A stretch of DNA of 64,000 nucleotides, taken from the NCBI GenBank assembly GCA_003313425.1, contig NHZP01000014.1, forward strand, positions 806,001 through 870,000. The letters are read 5' to 3'. This document shows positions 49,301 to 60,212 of the stretch, piece after piece (position 1 is the stretch's first letter; every line of letters starts with the position of its first letter). Below the pieces are notes generated by a model that saw only the letters and a program-made list of their open reading frames with translations, was not told the origin of the DNA and ran no database searches. Made by a program: the position numbers and the translations under genes. The DNA is from Pseudopyrenochaeta lycopersici. Taxonomy: Eukaryota > Ascomycota > Dothideomycetes > Pleosporales > Pseudopyrenochaetaceae.

Positions 49301-52196
49301 AAGGTACTTAAAGTAGCTATACTGCGTCTTAAACGCTGTTTTCTACTTATTACTTTCCTTAATCTAAAGTCTATAATAGGCGTCTTAGATATCTAACTTC
49401 GTGAAGATTTACGCTTTTAAGAGGTAGTCTAGCATCTTGCTTATAAGGGGGATTAGGTACTAGTTCTTTATAGTTACTTTATTTAGGCCTTAGTAGTCTA
49501 CATATAGCTAGAGCGTTCTATCTAATTTTAGTATAAAAAGGATTAGAGCCTCTGCTAGCAACGTGCTAGGCCAGATCTATCTCTTCTCTTATGCTGTGTT
49601 AAGGTATTCCTAGAGGATGTCTAGCTCTTAGCGTAAGAGGTTATAAATAGGGAGGTTTAGGACTTTTTATCCCTCCTTTAACGTAATCGCGTAGTCGTAC
49701 TGCCTGTAGAGGCGCAGTACCTCTGTCTAATACTTACTAAAGGCGAGCTACTTGTAGTGCAGCTTCTAGGGGACGTGCCTTAATTCCTCTTCGTCTGGGC
49801 GGTCTCTGGCGGGGTTAACCTGCGGGGCATCCTCCTTAGCTAGGCTGGGGAGGATATAGGGTACTACTAGGAGGGTAGCGCGCTGATTAGAGTTCCTGTT
49901 ACGTATACTAGACACTACGCGCTGTGCTGTCTCTGCGGGCAGCTAGGCTAGCTGGGGTTCCCTTCAGACACACTCCTTAAGGTAGTCTGCGATACTAAGG
50001 ACTAGGTTTTGCAGCTAGAGTAAGCCCTGGCGATAGAACTATTCTGCGTTATATTCTACATCTCTACTAGGCTTAGTAGGTTTCGACGGATTCGCGGCGG
50101 TTGCCTAACGCATCTCCTCTTGGACTGCTCTTTCGGCCTTGCTAGTTAGGGTGTTGCAGGTTAGGGCTCCTAGGTAGAGGATGTAGGCTGTCTCTCTAGG
50201 GCTGACATCGCCTAACAGGTCCGCGGTGGTAATAACTTAGACCTAGTTAGTATCTCGCGCGGCCTACTATTTAAATTCTCCTGTAGAGAATTAAATCTTA
50301 GGATTAGCTTTTTTTAGCTATAGGTATCTTAAGATAAGGTTATAGCCTTTAATATTAGTAGACTAAAATAGTTATAGGCCTACCTATTTTACTGTGCCTT
50401 TTAAGTCCTGGCACTAGATAGACAGATTATATGCGGCTCCTAGTAGGAGTGGTTAATTGTTAACTAGGCTTGCTGTAGGCTTCTAGTAGTAGTTTACTCT
50501 AGGCAGGAAGTAAAGCTAGGTAATCTTACTTAATATAATATTAATCTCTGCGCCTGAGTTATATAGGGCTTAGAGGGGGAGCAGAAGTCTATTAGCTACC
50601 TGTAGCTGGACTTTAATTACTATCTAGAGTGCTTTCCCCTAGGTGTTAGGCCCTAGTAGTAGTTAGGACAGATTAGCGACTAGGGCGTTGCGTTTCCTGA
50701 TTAAGGCTTAGGCTAAGTTTATTTGTTAGCTCTGCCTCTCGCGTTTCCCTGATTACGATTCTTCTAGTAGGGTTAGGTTGTGCTCTACTTAGCTAGGTCC
50801 TAGGAGTTTTTAGGCGTCCTCTAGTACTGCGGCGGGTTCTATGTAGGCTTTAGACGGGGCGATCTTTAGGAGTAGTTTGTCTCTAAGGGTCTGTTGTCTT
50901 ACTTCTTACTAGTCCTCTGCAGGTTAGAGAAGGAGTTTAACGCTAGGCGTTTACCTTAAGAAGGGCCTTCAGCGTTAGCTTTTTAGGTGTCTCTTAGGAA
51001 GTAATTAGCGTAAGTTGCAGTTTCTGTGTTACGTAGGGCCCTTTTAAACTTAGGCCACGAGTTAATAGTCTTAAGGACCCTAGTACGCATAATCTCCTTG
51101 CAGTATTCCTCTAGAAGTCTTAACTATATAAAGGCGATCTTTAGCTTATAGTTATCCTCCCTATCCTCTAGCTTAAAGAAGTTATAGGTTAGAAGGGATT
51201 CCTTTTTCTCTAGCTAGAGGAGGAAGGTGTTAACGTTATTATCCCTCCGCTACTTAAAGTTAAAGAACTAGAGGTAGTTGTTATAGCGGGTAAGGATAGG
51301 ATCTTAAACTAGCTTACATTCCTCCTGTTTAAGGTAAGCCTATAAGGTAATGCTCTCTTTATTAATGCGTTGTTAGAGGAGTTCTTAGTAGACGTAATAC
51401 TGGATAGTCCCTAGAGCCTAATAGGTGCGGGTTACTGTGTCTTCTAGCACCTGGGCGTACGCGAAGGCAGTTTCGACATCCTTTACTTATTAGTCTACCT
51501 GCTGTGCTAATAGGGCTTAGGTTTCTAATCCTACTTTTAGTTTAGGTTGCATACTATTTAGAGCCCTAATAAGCTTCCCTGCCTTATTAAAGGCGGGCTA
51601 GGGGGGTTCTAGTAGCTTCCTAGCCTGTCCTACCCCTAGTACTTATAACGCGTAATTAATTTAGTCCTTTAGCTTTTTAATTGCTTCCTCTAAGGCTCTA
51701 GTCTCTTCCGCCTTAAAGAGGTTAGCTAATAGACCTTAGATAAACGTTTTGTTTAAGATTCCTGTTATTAGCTTTTTCCTAGCGGAAAGGGGTTAGGTTT
51801 CCGCTAGGACGTTAGCGGTACTAGACACCTCTATTAGGGTTTTACTAACTTAGTTAAGTCTACTGCTGTAAGTGCGTTAGTTTAGGGGTAGTCCTAACTC
51901 TTGCTGTAGGGTACCTATTATATTAGAGTCCTAGGGGTTTTAGTTTAGGGCGTCTAACGTGTTTAATTGTTAGGGGTCTTTTAATGTCCCTAGGTCTCTC
52001 TAGGCGTCTTTAGTACTTCCTTAGGGAGGCTCTAGGTCAGCGTTGCTCCTAAGTCTTCTGCGAGTGCCTGCTATAATACTTCCTCTTTTTTTTCTTCTTT
52101 TGCTGTTAGGTTGTAGGCGTGCTGTCCCTAGGCTCTCGATGGTACTTTAGAGGAGAGTTTCTTAACTACTACCCCTAGGGTAAGAAGGATTAGAAT
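46350..52196 (-). pseudogene. Chromovirus gag-pol with chromodomain, RIP-degraded
   Basis: Reading the minus strand from right to left: a gag region (about 52000-50900); a protease with LYNSGAEINII (about 50575-50525; N stands for the usual D); reverse transcriptase with a VYLDNILIY box (about 49220-49190); an RNase H end reading VEYKLGLKNPADRPS (about 48350); an integrase N-terminal segment (GGYYRVDKTTKVLQRKYF, about 47680-47540); the integrase C-terminus YRLALPLL then IHPIFHVSLLEP (about 46700-46620); and a chromodomain-like stretch EGILNYRE...RKLKVK (about 46520-46430). Chromodomains target such elements to methylated histones. All stops read are TAA/TAG. Inactive. Confidence 0.85.
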
Positions 52197-52401
52197 TGTT
52201 AGGGACTGTTAGTAGAGGTCGAGGTTAAGTAATATAGGATAGTATTAAGACTAATCCTTAACCTCTGCTTAGAGGGGGTAGCTCTTGTTTATATACTAGC
52301 CCGTCTCTAGTGCAGTCCCGAGCCTTTCCGGGCTCTATCCGGTATGGGTCCGAGGGCCCTCCGCTGGGTCGTCTCCCGCTAGGTCTAGTGTGTTCGTGAC
52401 A
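52197..52401 (-). repeat. 5' LTR of the chromovirus
   Basis: 205 bp. Less RIP-altered than its partner: it keeps CCGGGCTCTATCCGG where the other has TCTGGGCTCTATCTAG. Confidence 0.92.
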
Positions 52402-52621
52402 ATAACCCTCCTATAAACTTAGATTTATCTGAAGATATAGCACAGCTAACTGCGCGTAGCTATCCTGTTATTATACTAAGATTATTAATAGACTTTAAGA
52501 GGCAATAATATGTTTAAATACCTAATTTAGAAATTAATTTTAACTTAGAAGATAAGCTTGCTTAAGCCTAGGGGACGGGCTTTTATCTTAAAGTAGGGGA
52601 GAGGCTGTATTTCCTTTGTTA

Positions 52622-53307
52622 AATTTTCGCATATTTTTATATATTTAGTATTATACACACGCAGCGCAACCTCCTAGGCATATAAAAATAAGTTAAAATT
52701 AAACGAAATATTATTTAGAGTCGCTAGGAGGTTAATCTCCTTATTGCGCGATCAAAATTGGTAGAGAAACTAGAGTATTAAAGAATCTAGCTAATCAGTA
52801 ATTACTAGGTAAGCTTAGTGAGACCTGCTAAAATCTGATTAGCTAGATAACTTAATATCTACGCTAACAGCAGTAACGTAACTATAAGATTACAGAGTGA
52901 TAATTTAAAGATATAGAATTAATTAAAGGAGGTAGAAGATAAGATAATTAATATTTTAAAAGTGTAAAGGTAAGTTTATAGCTGCGTTTAGTAGTAAGAT
53001 AAGACCTGCCTAGGAAACGTTCCTAAGTAGCTAACTCTTAAGAGGACCTGCTATACTAGCTAATTAGGTAATAAGAAGGAGTTAAAATAATAGTAACTTT
53101 ACCTTTTACTACGTTAATAAGCTATAGTAGGGCTTTTAAGTAAAGTTAGGGAGGGAAAGATACCCTCTGCTACTTAAACCCCCTCTAAATCTTAAGCCTG
53201 TAGTTAATCTTACAAAGGGTAAGTTTCTCTTTCTTACTTCCTGTTACTATCTATTAAAACTTTCTAAGGTAAATATATAAGTGCCTGTTAGGTATAAACT
53301 TTAAGCG
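52622..53307. other. Spacer between pol and the accessory ORF
   Basis: No coding text. Contains an imperfect inverted pair (CCTCCTAGGCAT near 52668 and GTCGCTAGGAGG near 52720) and AT-rich runs. It could hold a promoter or internal splice signals for the accessory ORF, but none is certain. Confidence 0.35.
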
Positions 53308-56300
53308 ATGTTACAGCCGCCTTAGACACCTAAACAGCCTAGGAAGCGTCTACCCCTACTATTAAACCTAAATCTTTAACTAACTACGACTATAATTAAG
53401 CCTGCGCTAACAGAGATTATGCGATTTACTAGTAAAGAAGCTATTAAAGACTATAGAACTAAGCTTAAGTATTATAGTAACGTTAAAGTCCCTTAGCACG
53501 CAGAGATTATAGTAGATACTTAGGTTTAAAACTTACTGTAAGTCTCGCCTATTAAATAGAAGGGTATAGTAGATAATTAGATAGTAGCCTTAGTAACTTA
53601 CTTTAATAAGACTTTAACCTTTATTATTATAACTAGAGAATTTCTAAAAGGAAGACTAAGCCTAATATTATAGTATAGAAGTATTACTACTTTTAAGTAG
53701 TAATATCCTATACTTAAGGATATAGATACTTATAAGAAGAAGAGGAAAAAAGAGATAGAGAGCGCGTTTACCTATCTAGATAAACACTATTAGCATGTAC
53801 TAAGGCAGGTTCTTATTCTATATTCTATTTAAGTAGTATACTTATACTCTAGCGTAATAGTAGTCTAATAGTTATTACGCAGGACCTTACTAGATAACCT
53901 TACTTCCTTTCTTAATACAGCCCTTTACTATTAATAATAATCTATAAAAAGAAGATAAGATAGATTTATTAATATTACTAACTAAGAAGAAGTACGTTAG
54001 TAGATAGCTAATATACTTACTTAGATAAAGAAGTATTATAAGAATAGTAACACTAAGTTACAGGGTATTATTAATAAGTATAAGATGCCTACTTCTAAGA
54101 TTATAGCTAATAATATAGACACGCGCTCTAGATAAGGGTACCTTAACTAGATATTTTAGACAGAGGTAATTAAATAGTATAGAAAGTAATTATATATAGG
54201 GATAAAGCTTCCTCTAAATATAACTATTCTGCCTAAGTAGCTGCAGGAGAATTATTTTAGGTATTATAAGTAGACTAAGTTACTTCTTCCTACTACTAGT
54301 AATAGTAAGAATAATTCTGTAACTAAGGCTAGTATCTAGATAACAGCCTTAGTAATAACTACCTCTAAACATGCTAGAAGCTAAAGCCCTACTACTTTAT
54401 TAAATATTAGAGGGTGTACGTAAGTTATTAAGCTTTCTAGTTTTAGTTACTAACGTATAAGTAAAAATTTTAGAGGCAATATCTAGAATAAGCTAGAGAA
54501 GCTAGGTAAGCCTTAAACAGATAGGCTGTCTGTTATAGCTAAAAGTATTTAAGAAATCTAGCTAGAAGAATAATGTTTAAGAGGGAATAGGCGTACTTAA
54601 TAATAAGTTAAGGTAGTAGAGGCTCTTTAAGAGAAATTCTATCTTAGGCAGTGTTAGAAATTTCCCTCTACGCAGCCTCTTACTCTAGATAAGATTCGCG
54701 TAAGAGACTTAGAATTAGTAAGGTAGTTACGCGAAGAGTTAGAAATACTGCTAGTAATACTTAATAATAGTATTAACGTTTAAGACTTAATTAAAGAAGA
54801 TATCTTGCTTAAAACTAGTATTATAGTAAAATCGCGTAAGAGATAACGTATTTCATCATCGAGTGCGCCATACCATCGAGTGAGCCAGCCAAAAACACCC
54901 CAAAAAATACGAATTTCGCACCTAAATATCTTAAGAACTACGCTATAATAAATTCTAAAAATTAAAATATAAGCTACTTTATATATAATCTATAATATAT
55001 TATAATATCTAAGCTATTTAATTAGTAGTTTTATAGATCTAGAGTTTTTACTCTATTTTAGCCCCCACTTTCTAATATCTTAGGAACTACTAATTAAATA
55101 GCTTAGATATTATAATATATTATAGATTATATATAAAGTAGCTTATATTTTAATTTTTAGAATTTATTATAGCGTAGTTCTTAAGATATTTAGGTGCGAA
55201 ATTCGTATTTTTTGGGGTGTTTTTGGCTGGCTCACTCGATGGTGTGGCGCACTCGATGATGAAATACGTTATAACTATATAAATAAACAGTCTGCTCTAG
55301 TTAAGATAACTGCGTTACTTACGTCTAGGAAGTTAAATAATAGTAAGTGCGTCTAGCTAATTAATACCTAGTATTAAGAGTATATAAATTTCAGTACTCT
55401 TAAGGATAGGTAAGGTAGTTAAGTATTTAACTATTATAGGGTGTGCTAGTAATATTATTATTACGTAGCTAGCAAGATAGGCCTACTTACTTAAAGTCTT
55501 AGCATTTTAAATATAGTTTAGCTGCTTAAGATACTATACTATTATTAGGATTAATAGGGTTAGCTTTAATTAGACCTAGTAACTTAAGTTCTGTTCTTAG
55601 CCCTATTTTAAGGAGACTATACGCATTAAGACTTAAAGAGCTATTATTATCGCCTAGTAAAAGTTTAAGTCTAAATTAACTAGGATAAAGTTGCTAAGGC
55701 TATTAGTTAGGGAGTATATATTAAAGTATTTAAGGAGTACAGTAGTATTACCTATAATACCTTTAGCTAGATTTTTAAGGATCCTAAGCTAGTCTTAATC
55801 CTTAATTAGAGTTTTAATATATACCTCTACTATACATAGTTAATTAATAGTAAGAGTAACCTTAGCTAGTATTAGGTAATATATTATTTATTAATATAGC
55901 AGCTTATGCGAAGTAACGTTAAGTATTAGCTGCTGTATGCAGTCTTATAAAAAGAGCCTAACCTAATTTCTCACTCTTACTACACGAAATATACTAAGCC
56001 TAAGGATAGGACTTACTTTTATTATATTAACTTAAATATCTCTAAGGCTGTATACTTAGGTAGGAGTGTAGATCCTATCTAAGGAAGCGTCTCTTTTAAT
56101 AATAAAGATAAAGATAACTATACGTAGATACTACGTAGCTTTTATAATATTATCTATAAGTACTAGAACTAGTAAGAAAACTTAAGACTTAAGAACTCTA
56201 CTAGTTATATTAAGGGATAAGATAATAAGAGGGACTAGCTAGAGAGTTACAGTATAAAATTCCCTAATATTAAATAGTTTAGTTAGCCTTATAAGGCTAG

Positions 56301-57195
56301 TTATATCTGTATCTCTAATCCTAGGTTGCCTTATAGATCTACTAGACCTGCAACTAAGTAATAATAAACTATCTTACCTTAGTTTATTAAGGTAGAAGAG
56401 GATATAACTATAATAGAGATTCCTAAGATAGGCTTCTATTAAGAGCTTACTACTACCTTTTAAAGCTTAACTACCGCGCTAAAGTTACCTTCTAGACACT
56501 TAAATTACTATAGTAGCGTAAAGTAGGCCTTTCCTAGAGATGTTATACTAGTATACTTATTAAATATTACTAAGGCTATAAACTATTAGCTAAGATAGGA
56601 CTCTCTACTAGTCTTAGAGGAACTAACTAACTTATTTACAGATTAGCCTAATCTTAGTTTAATCTGTTAATTTATTAAGGATACTAGGAAGGCTATAGTA
56701 AAGATAATTAAAGAGTATTAAGTTATTTGCTAGTATTATAAGAAGCTTACTGTTAGAGAAGATAAAGACCTTAGCGTACCTAATAGGTTATTCTTCTTAA
56801 ATAAAGGTATAAATCTAGCTTAGGAAGCTAAGTAGTAGAAGCACGATAGGCAGGTTAAATAACGCACTGCCCTAGATAAGGTTCTTAAGGAGCTTTCTAA
56901 TAATCCTAATAGTAAGGCTGCTAAGATGCTAGACAGGAAGGAGAAACTAAGGCGTCTGTAAATCTAAAGCGTAACTAAGTCTCTACAGACTTTAACTTAT
57001 ACTAGTTTATAAAGGTTATTATTACAGCAGCAGGCGCTAAGTTAATATTCGCCTAGTTAGTTACCTATAAGACCTCCTCTTACGTCTTCTCGCCCTAGGC
57101 GAGCGCAACCTAACATAGGCGCGTTAAATCTATATACACTGTCGCAGACTCCTCGTCGTAGTAAGAGGATTAAGGAGATTAAGAAGAAGAAGTGA
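53308..57195 (+). pseudogene. ~1,153-codon accessory ORF of the large LTR element, possible Fe(II)/2OG dioxygenase-like domain
   Basis: ATG 53308 to TGA 57193-57195. With the MITE and one TA copy removed this is exactly 1,154 codons in a single frame. The internal stops I read are all TAA/TAG (RIP). The N-terminal half is charged and helical (RFTSKEAIKDYRTKLKYY). The C-terminal half holds a block with YFYYINLNISKAVYLGRS, then I-*-GSVSF and later NPRLPYRSTRPATK. If RIP is reversed, Y-I-N at 56023-56031 would be H-x-D and Y at 56332-56334 would be a distal His, the iron-binding pattern of 2-oxoglutarate dioxygenases. This is inference. The C-terminus is very basic. It lies downstream of pol in the same direction, between two purine tracts. 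I do not know this ORF from described Gypsy elements. Confidence 0.6.
54846..55269. mobile_element. Fold-back MITE, 424 bp, pogo-type ends
   Basis: Near-perfect inverted arms of about 185 bp (54846-55030 and 55085-55269) flank a 54-bp loop. The ends start ACGTATTTCATCATCGAG and are flanked by TA on both sides (54844-54845, 55270-55271), as for the pogo element at 37723. No coding capacity. It was probably mobilised by a pogo-type transposase. It interrupts the accessory ORF of the large LTR element in frame-neutral fashion. Only one or two mismatches were seen between the arms, so it is either young or its arms are kept alike by hairpin formation. Confidence 0.92.
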
Positions 57196-57569
57196 GACTT
57201 AACAGAGTCTAATTAGCTAAGTGCCTCTAAGTTGTTTAAGGGATACTAGGATAATAGTATACTTACTTGCGTCTTTAATAGTAAGGTTAAGGCGCGTTTT
57301 CTTTTGTTTTTCTTACAGTCTTTAAGAGATTTAACAATAAAGTGCGAGAGTTTATAAAGGAACCTGCACGATTATAAGGACTGCTCCTCCTGCAGAAATA
57401 CAGCTTATGCTGCCTTCCCTTTATTCGTGGGGTAACAATTTCTTTCTTTTTTCTTTTGTGTCTTATCTTAGTTCTCTTCTCCTCCTGCTAGCAGTTCTGC
57501 TTATAAGGAGAAGGAATAATAAGCAGGATTTATAAGCTTAATAGGACTAAGCTTAAAGTAGGGGAGGTT

Positions 57570-57933
57570 TATGCTGTTACATAAGGTACCTAGGTAATTA
57601 GGTAATAATGGGTTTCCTTTGTTAGCGAAATTTAGTGATAAGACTTAGAGATGCGAGAGATCTCAACATCATGCACTATGCACCACACACCACGATAATT
57701 CACTTTAAAACTGAGATTTTGCAAAGTAGCTAGCGCATTAGCTACGTCAATTCAATGAGATTTCAGACTATTTTGTTTATTACTTTTAATCAGGCTCCAT
57801 ACTTACCTTCGTTTCTGGCAGACTGCACAGGCAGGGCTGCTCCTGTTATTCACGCACGTTTGATTCTAACGTTACCTCTCATTCACAACACCAGAACTGC
57901 GGGATTGTGCCGAACCACCTTGTTAACTCCACA
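57570..57933 (+). repeat. 3' LTR of the large element
   Basis: 364 bp, same length as the 5' copy. Its first bases are TATGCTG, so the terminal TG has become TA, a RIP-type change. Confidence 0.9.
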
Positions 57934-58802
57934 TTATATATAATTTAATAAGAAAATCTTTAACTTCTAGATTAATAGATATTAGGAGAGCTTAATACTC
58001 TACCTATTTAACGTAATTAAAGGCTATTTAGTAGCGTATAATAAGCTAAGTCTAGGCTTTAATAAAGGCCTCCTTATTAATAGTGTTTCTAAGTATTAGT
58101 TTAAACTTAAATATATTCTTATCTACTTTCTTCTTTATAGCGTATTAGAATAAGATATTAAGAGTAATTTAACGTACTTTTTTACTTTTTAACTTACTAA
58201 CTTCTACTTATATCTAATACTTTATATTAAGGTACTTTTATATATTACTACTAATAGCTGTAAAGTAGATTAGCCTTAACTTATAGAGTATATAGTATAT
58301 TAATAATTATCTATTACTTACTTTTATTTACTCTCCTCTATTTAGCTCTTAATAATAACGCTAGGTTATATCTATACACCTCTTTCTCTTCTTAGTAGTC
58401 TCTATACTAGCTTATAGAGTAGATAGCTAGTAATTAAGTAGAAAGAAGATACTAAGAGTAAGTATTATAATTATACTAGTAAGTATTATAATTATACTAA
58501 GAGTATGCGTTATAGATAGCGTAGATAGTAGGGAGGGAGATATAGTTCGCATTAACTAATTAAGCCTGTCCCTATTAGTAAAGGGAGCTATATTAGCTAT
58601 TAAAGTAGTTATAGTAGCTATATAGAGTATAAGATAGAAGAGATTTTAATATTTAATTATAGGGAAAACGCGTAAAAAAACGCAGTTTCGCGCTTTATAT
58701 AATTTTGTAAGTATAGATTAATATATATTAAATTAATAAGGTATGTATTAATATAGATTAGAATACTAATTTTAATATAGATTGATATAAGGATTGATAG
58801 GG
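57934..58802. other. RIP-type AT-rich relic right of the large element
   Basis: TA-rich with no callable gene. It does not read as a continuation of the Gypsy relic left of 34740. A short tandem stretch (AGTAAGTATTATAATTATACT, two copies) is present near 58460-58500. Confidence 0.35.
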
Positions 58803-59345
58803 CTAGTATTGACGACAAGTCTGGTCACTCTGGATCAGCCCAACCCCAACCCTCTCGTACTCTTTATCCTTACCAGTCGGCCTGACAACCAATATGTAAC
58901 ACTCGTAATTCTTCAGCCGCCTACCCTTATAAGGCGACTTCCTTCCAACAACGACACACCATTCAACGTAAAGATATTCGCTCCTCTCGATGTCATACTG
59001 AATCCATCCTCTTTCTGCTCTGCTTGAGTCCAAGATGGCATAACCTATACCCCTTTGTTCCAGGCTACAGTTCCGGAACACTCCTACGTCGGTGACTAAC
59101 GCGCGTCTGTACGTCATATCGAACCGAAGGTTGCTATTCCAATCCGCAGCGCCAGAAGGAATGTCCATGAACTGAACACCTCCAGTATATGCCATCCATG
59201 ACCACGATGGTACTTCCCGCTCGGGATAATCAATCCGCTCTATCTCGTTGTCAGACGCCCGCCATAAGAGATTTTCGTGAAGGTACCGTTGAAAGATACT
59301 GTAGAACCACGTTAGCTGACAAGCGCTGCAGCTATACGGATCTTA
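58803..59345 (-). pseudogene. HET-family protein, C-terminal fragment with WSWMAY motif
   Basis: A continuous minus-strand frame of about 180 codons. It begins CQLTWFYSIFQRYLHENLLW, then VPSWSWMAYTGGVQFMDIP, NSNLRFD, and a C-terminal region YAILDSSRAERGWIQYDIE and LVVRPTGKDKEYERVGVGLI, ending at TAG. P-S-W-S-W-M-A-Y-x-G-G-I is the hallmark of the region downstream of the HET domain in many HET proteins. The HET domain is absent: right of 59345 the frame is lost in RIP sequence. No internal stops from 59345 to 58803. The fragment is independent of the two other HET pieces in the window and differs from them in type. Confidence 0.85.
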
Positions 59346-59917
59346 GCACTGCTCCTAATCCTAAGCCAGAGTTAATTATAAACAGGCAGTATTATATTAG
59401 CTTTAATAAGAATTACTCTAATTAGAGGGTTTTTAACAAAAGTACTAGTCTAGGTAGTAATCGCGCATAAATCCGCGCCTAGTTCAGCCCTTATAGCTAC
59501 TTATAGCTTATAAGTATTTCTATTAGAACCCTAGACGTATACGAAAGCTGCGTATATATTACGATAGATAGAAATGATAGTGGTAGCTCTATATTAGGGG
59601 AGGTTCGTTATTACTATAAAGAAGGTCTCCTCGCGGATTAGAAGGGCAAGCGACTATGCGACTGTAATTTTTGTATAGATGCACATAGATAGATTTAGGG
59701 GTTATCTTAGTATATAGGTTAAGAGGAATTTCAGATTATTAACGCGCGTACAGATTTTTGTATTGCTGCAAAGTCCAAGTACCTACAATTTTATCCGTTA
59801 CGGCGGTTGTTCCGTTACGAAGGGATGCACGTTACATGCCCGGATTTTGATGTGACCACAATTGTGAAATGATGTAGTAAGAATAAGCTACACCTCCTAA
59901 GGTCAAATCCCAGTGAA
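59346..59917. other. RIP relic with repeat end, no gene
   Basis: Mostly RIP-type sequence. Contains the second copy of the ACGT-ended repeat (59711-59835). Confidence 0.4.
59711..59835. repeat. Dispersed repeat end ending GGGATGCACGT-TA (copy 2)
   Basis: Matches 24494-24583 with about 35 additional internal bases, including CCGTTACGGCGGTTGTTCCG, a near-duplicated CCGTTACG word. Ends at ACGT followed by TA, so it is probably the right end of a lost pogo-type element. Confidence 0.7.
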
Positions 59918-60199
59918 TTAAGCAACTATCACTTCACTCAAGACCCTGTCTAGCACCTGCTTGATCTGCGGATGCAAAACATCCACGCCCCAACGGAGGA
60001 TGATCGCTAGCGCTGCCACGAACTCCTTGGCATGGCGGTCGAGCGTAGTCCTCCAGGCTCCTAAGCACGTCATATGATGCTTCGACTTATTATCCTCATC
60101 CACTAACCGATAGTGGACCCAAAGTTCGTGCACAGCGCCTTCAGTCGTGAAGCTGAAGATGATACGGGGCGCGCCGGCCCCAGGGTCCTGCATCGCCAA
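59918..60199 (-). pseudogene. DUF7924-like domain fragment
   Basis: The 93 open codons hold FSFTTEGAVHELWVHYRL, then HMTCLGAWRTT, and AKEFVAALAIILRWGVD. This matches my memory of the fungal DUF7924 domain (h-E-L-W-v-H-y ... F-v-x-A-l-x-x-I-l-r-W-G), usually the C-terminal domain of proteins of unknown function that are common near transposons. The N-terminal part is missing: within 15 bp upstream the pogo transposase fragment begins on the same strand. This suggests a junction formed by insertion or recombination. No internal stops. Confidence 0.5.
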
Positions 60200-60212
60200 C
60201 GAATCTAGCAGC

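Larger units (their letters stand above)
44252..52401 (-). mobile_element. Chromovirus (Ty3/Gypsy) with 205-bp LTRs and ATAAC duplication, 8150 bp
   Basis: LTRs of equal length lie at 44252-44456 and 52197-52401 (TGTTAGGGACTG...GT(A/G)ACA). The 5-bp duplication ATAAC is perfect (44247-44251, 52402-52406). The element is transcribed on the minus strand, so the 5' LTR is the right one. A purine tract (A8 GGGGAGGGTAAT on the minus strand) abuts the 3' LTR at 44457. Pol text is on the minus strand. A separate plus-strand gene (45055-46190) lies between the end of pol and the 3' LTR. RIP-mutated with TAG/TAA stops. Confidence 0.92.
35560..52621 (+). pseudogene. Gypsy-type gag-pol of the large element (interrupted)
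   Basis: Gag-like text spans 35560-37720 and continues after the pogo element to about 39970. The protease is at about 40274, where NTSAQINLL stands for the usual DTGAQ (RIP G-to-A), with LGRP further on. Reverse transcriptase lies around 41380-42200 with an FIDN box near 41851 in place of an x-x-DD box. RNase H has VVDASKEGAGA at about 42342. Integrase text (TIDVIYMPHYQGKKF, then LTIDSRPNFRKVV) is at about 43230-43440. The order PR-RT-RH-IN is Ty3/Gypsy. The chromovirus is inserted near the C-terminus, and the frame resumes at 52407 and ends at TAA about 52621. Stops are TAA/TAG. Not functional. Confidence 0.85.
34744..57933 (+). mobile_element. Large LTR retrotransposon (23.2 kb with nested insertions, ~12.6 kb without)
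   Basis: Two 364-bp direct LTRs bound it: 34744-35107 and 57570-57933. They begin TG/TA-TGC and end CTCCACA. The target duplication is TTAT (34740-34743 and 57934-57937). A purine tract (AAAGTAGGGGAGGTT) precedes the 3' LTR. Inside, in the same direction, are a gag-pol frame (about 35560-52621) and a separate ~1,153-codon frame (53308-57195). A second tract, AAAGTAGGGGAGAGG, lies near 52590, between pol and the extra frame. Nested in it are a pogo element (37723-39713), a chromovirus (44252-52401) and a MITE (54846-55269). Each sits between target duplications and its removal restores the host frame. Heavily RIP-mutated. Confidence 0.88.

Noticed and set aside
52590..52640. An internal LTR after the pol of the large element
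   Set aside because: A purine tract is present, but no sequence there matches either the 364-bp or the 205-bp LTR.
34740..57938. Possibility that the Gypsy relic left of the large element continues right of it
   Set aside because: Reading across after removing the element and one TTAT copy gave no integrase-like text. The relic seems to end at the insertion or to be too decayed.
58794..59027. Plus-strand 77-codon frame
   Set aside because: Antisense to the HET C-terminal fragment with the clear WSWMAY motif.
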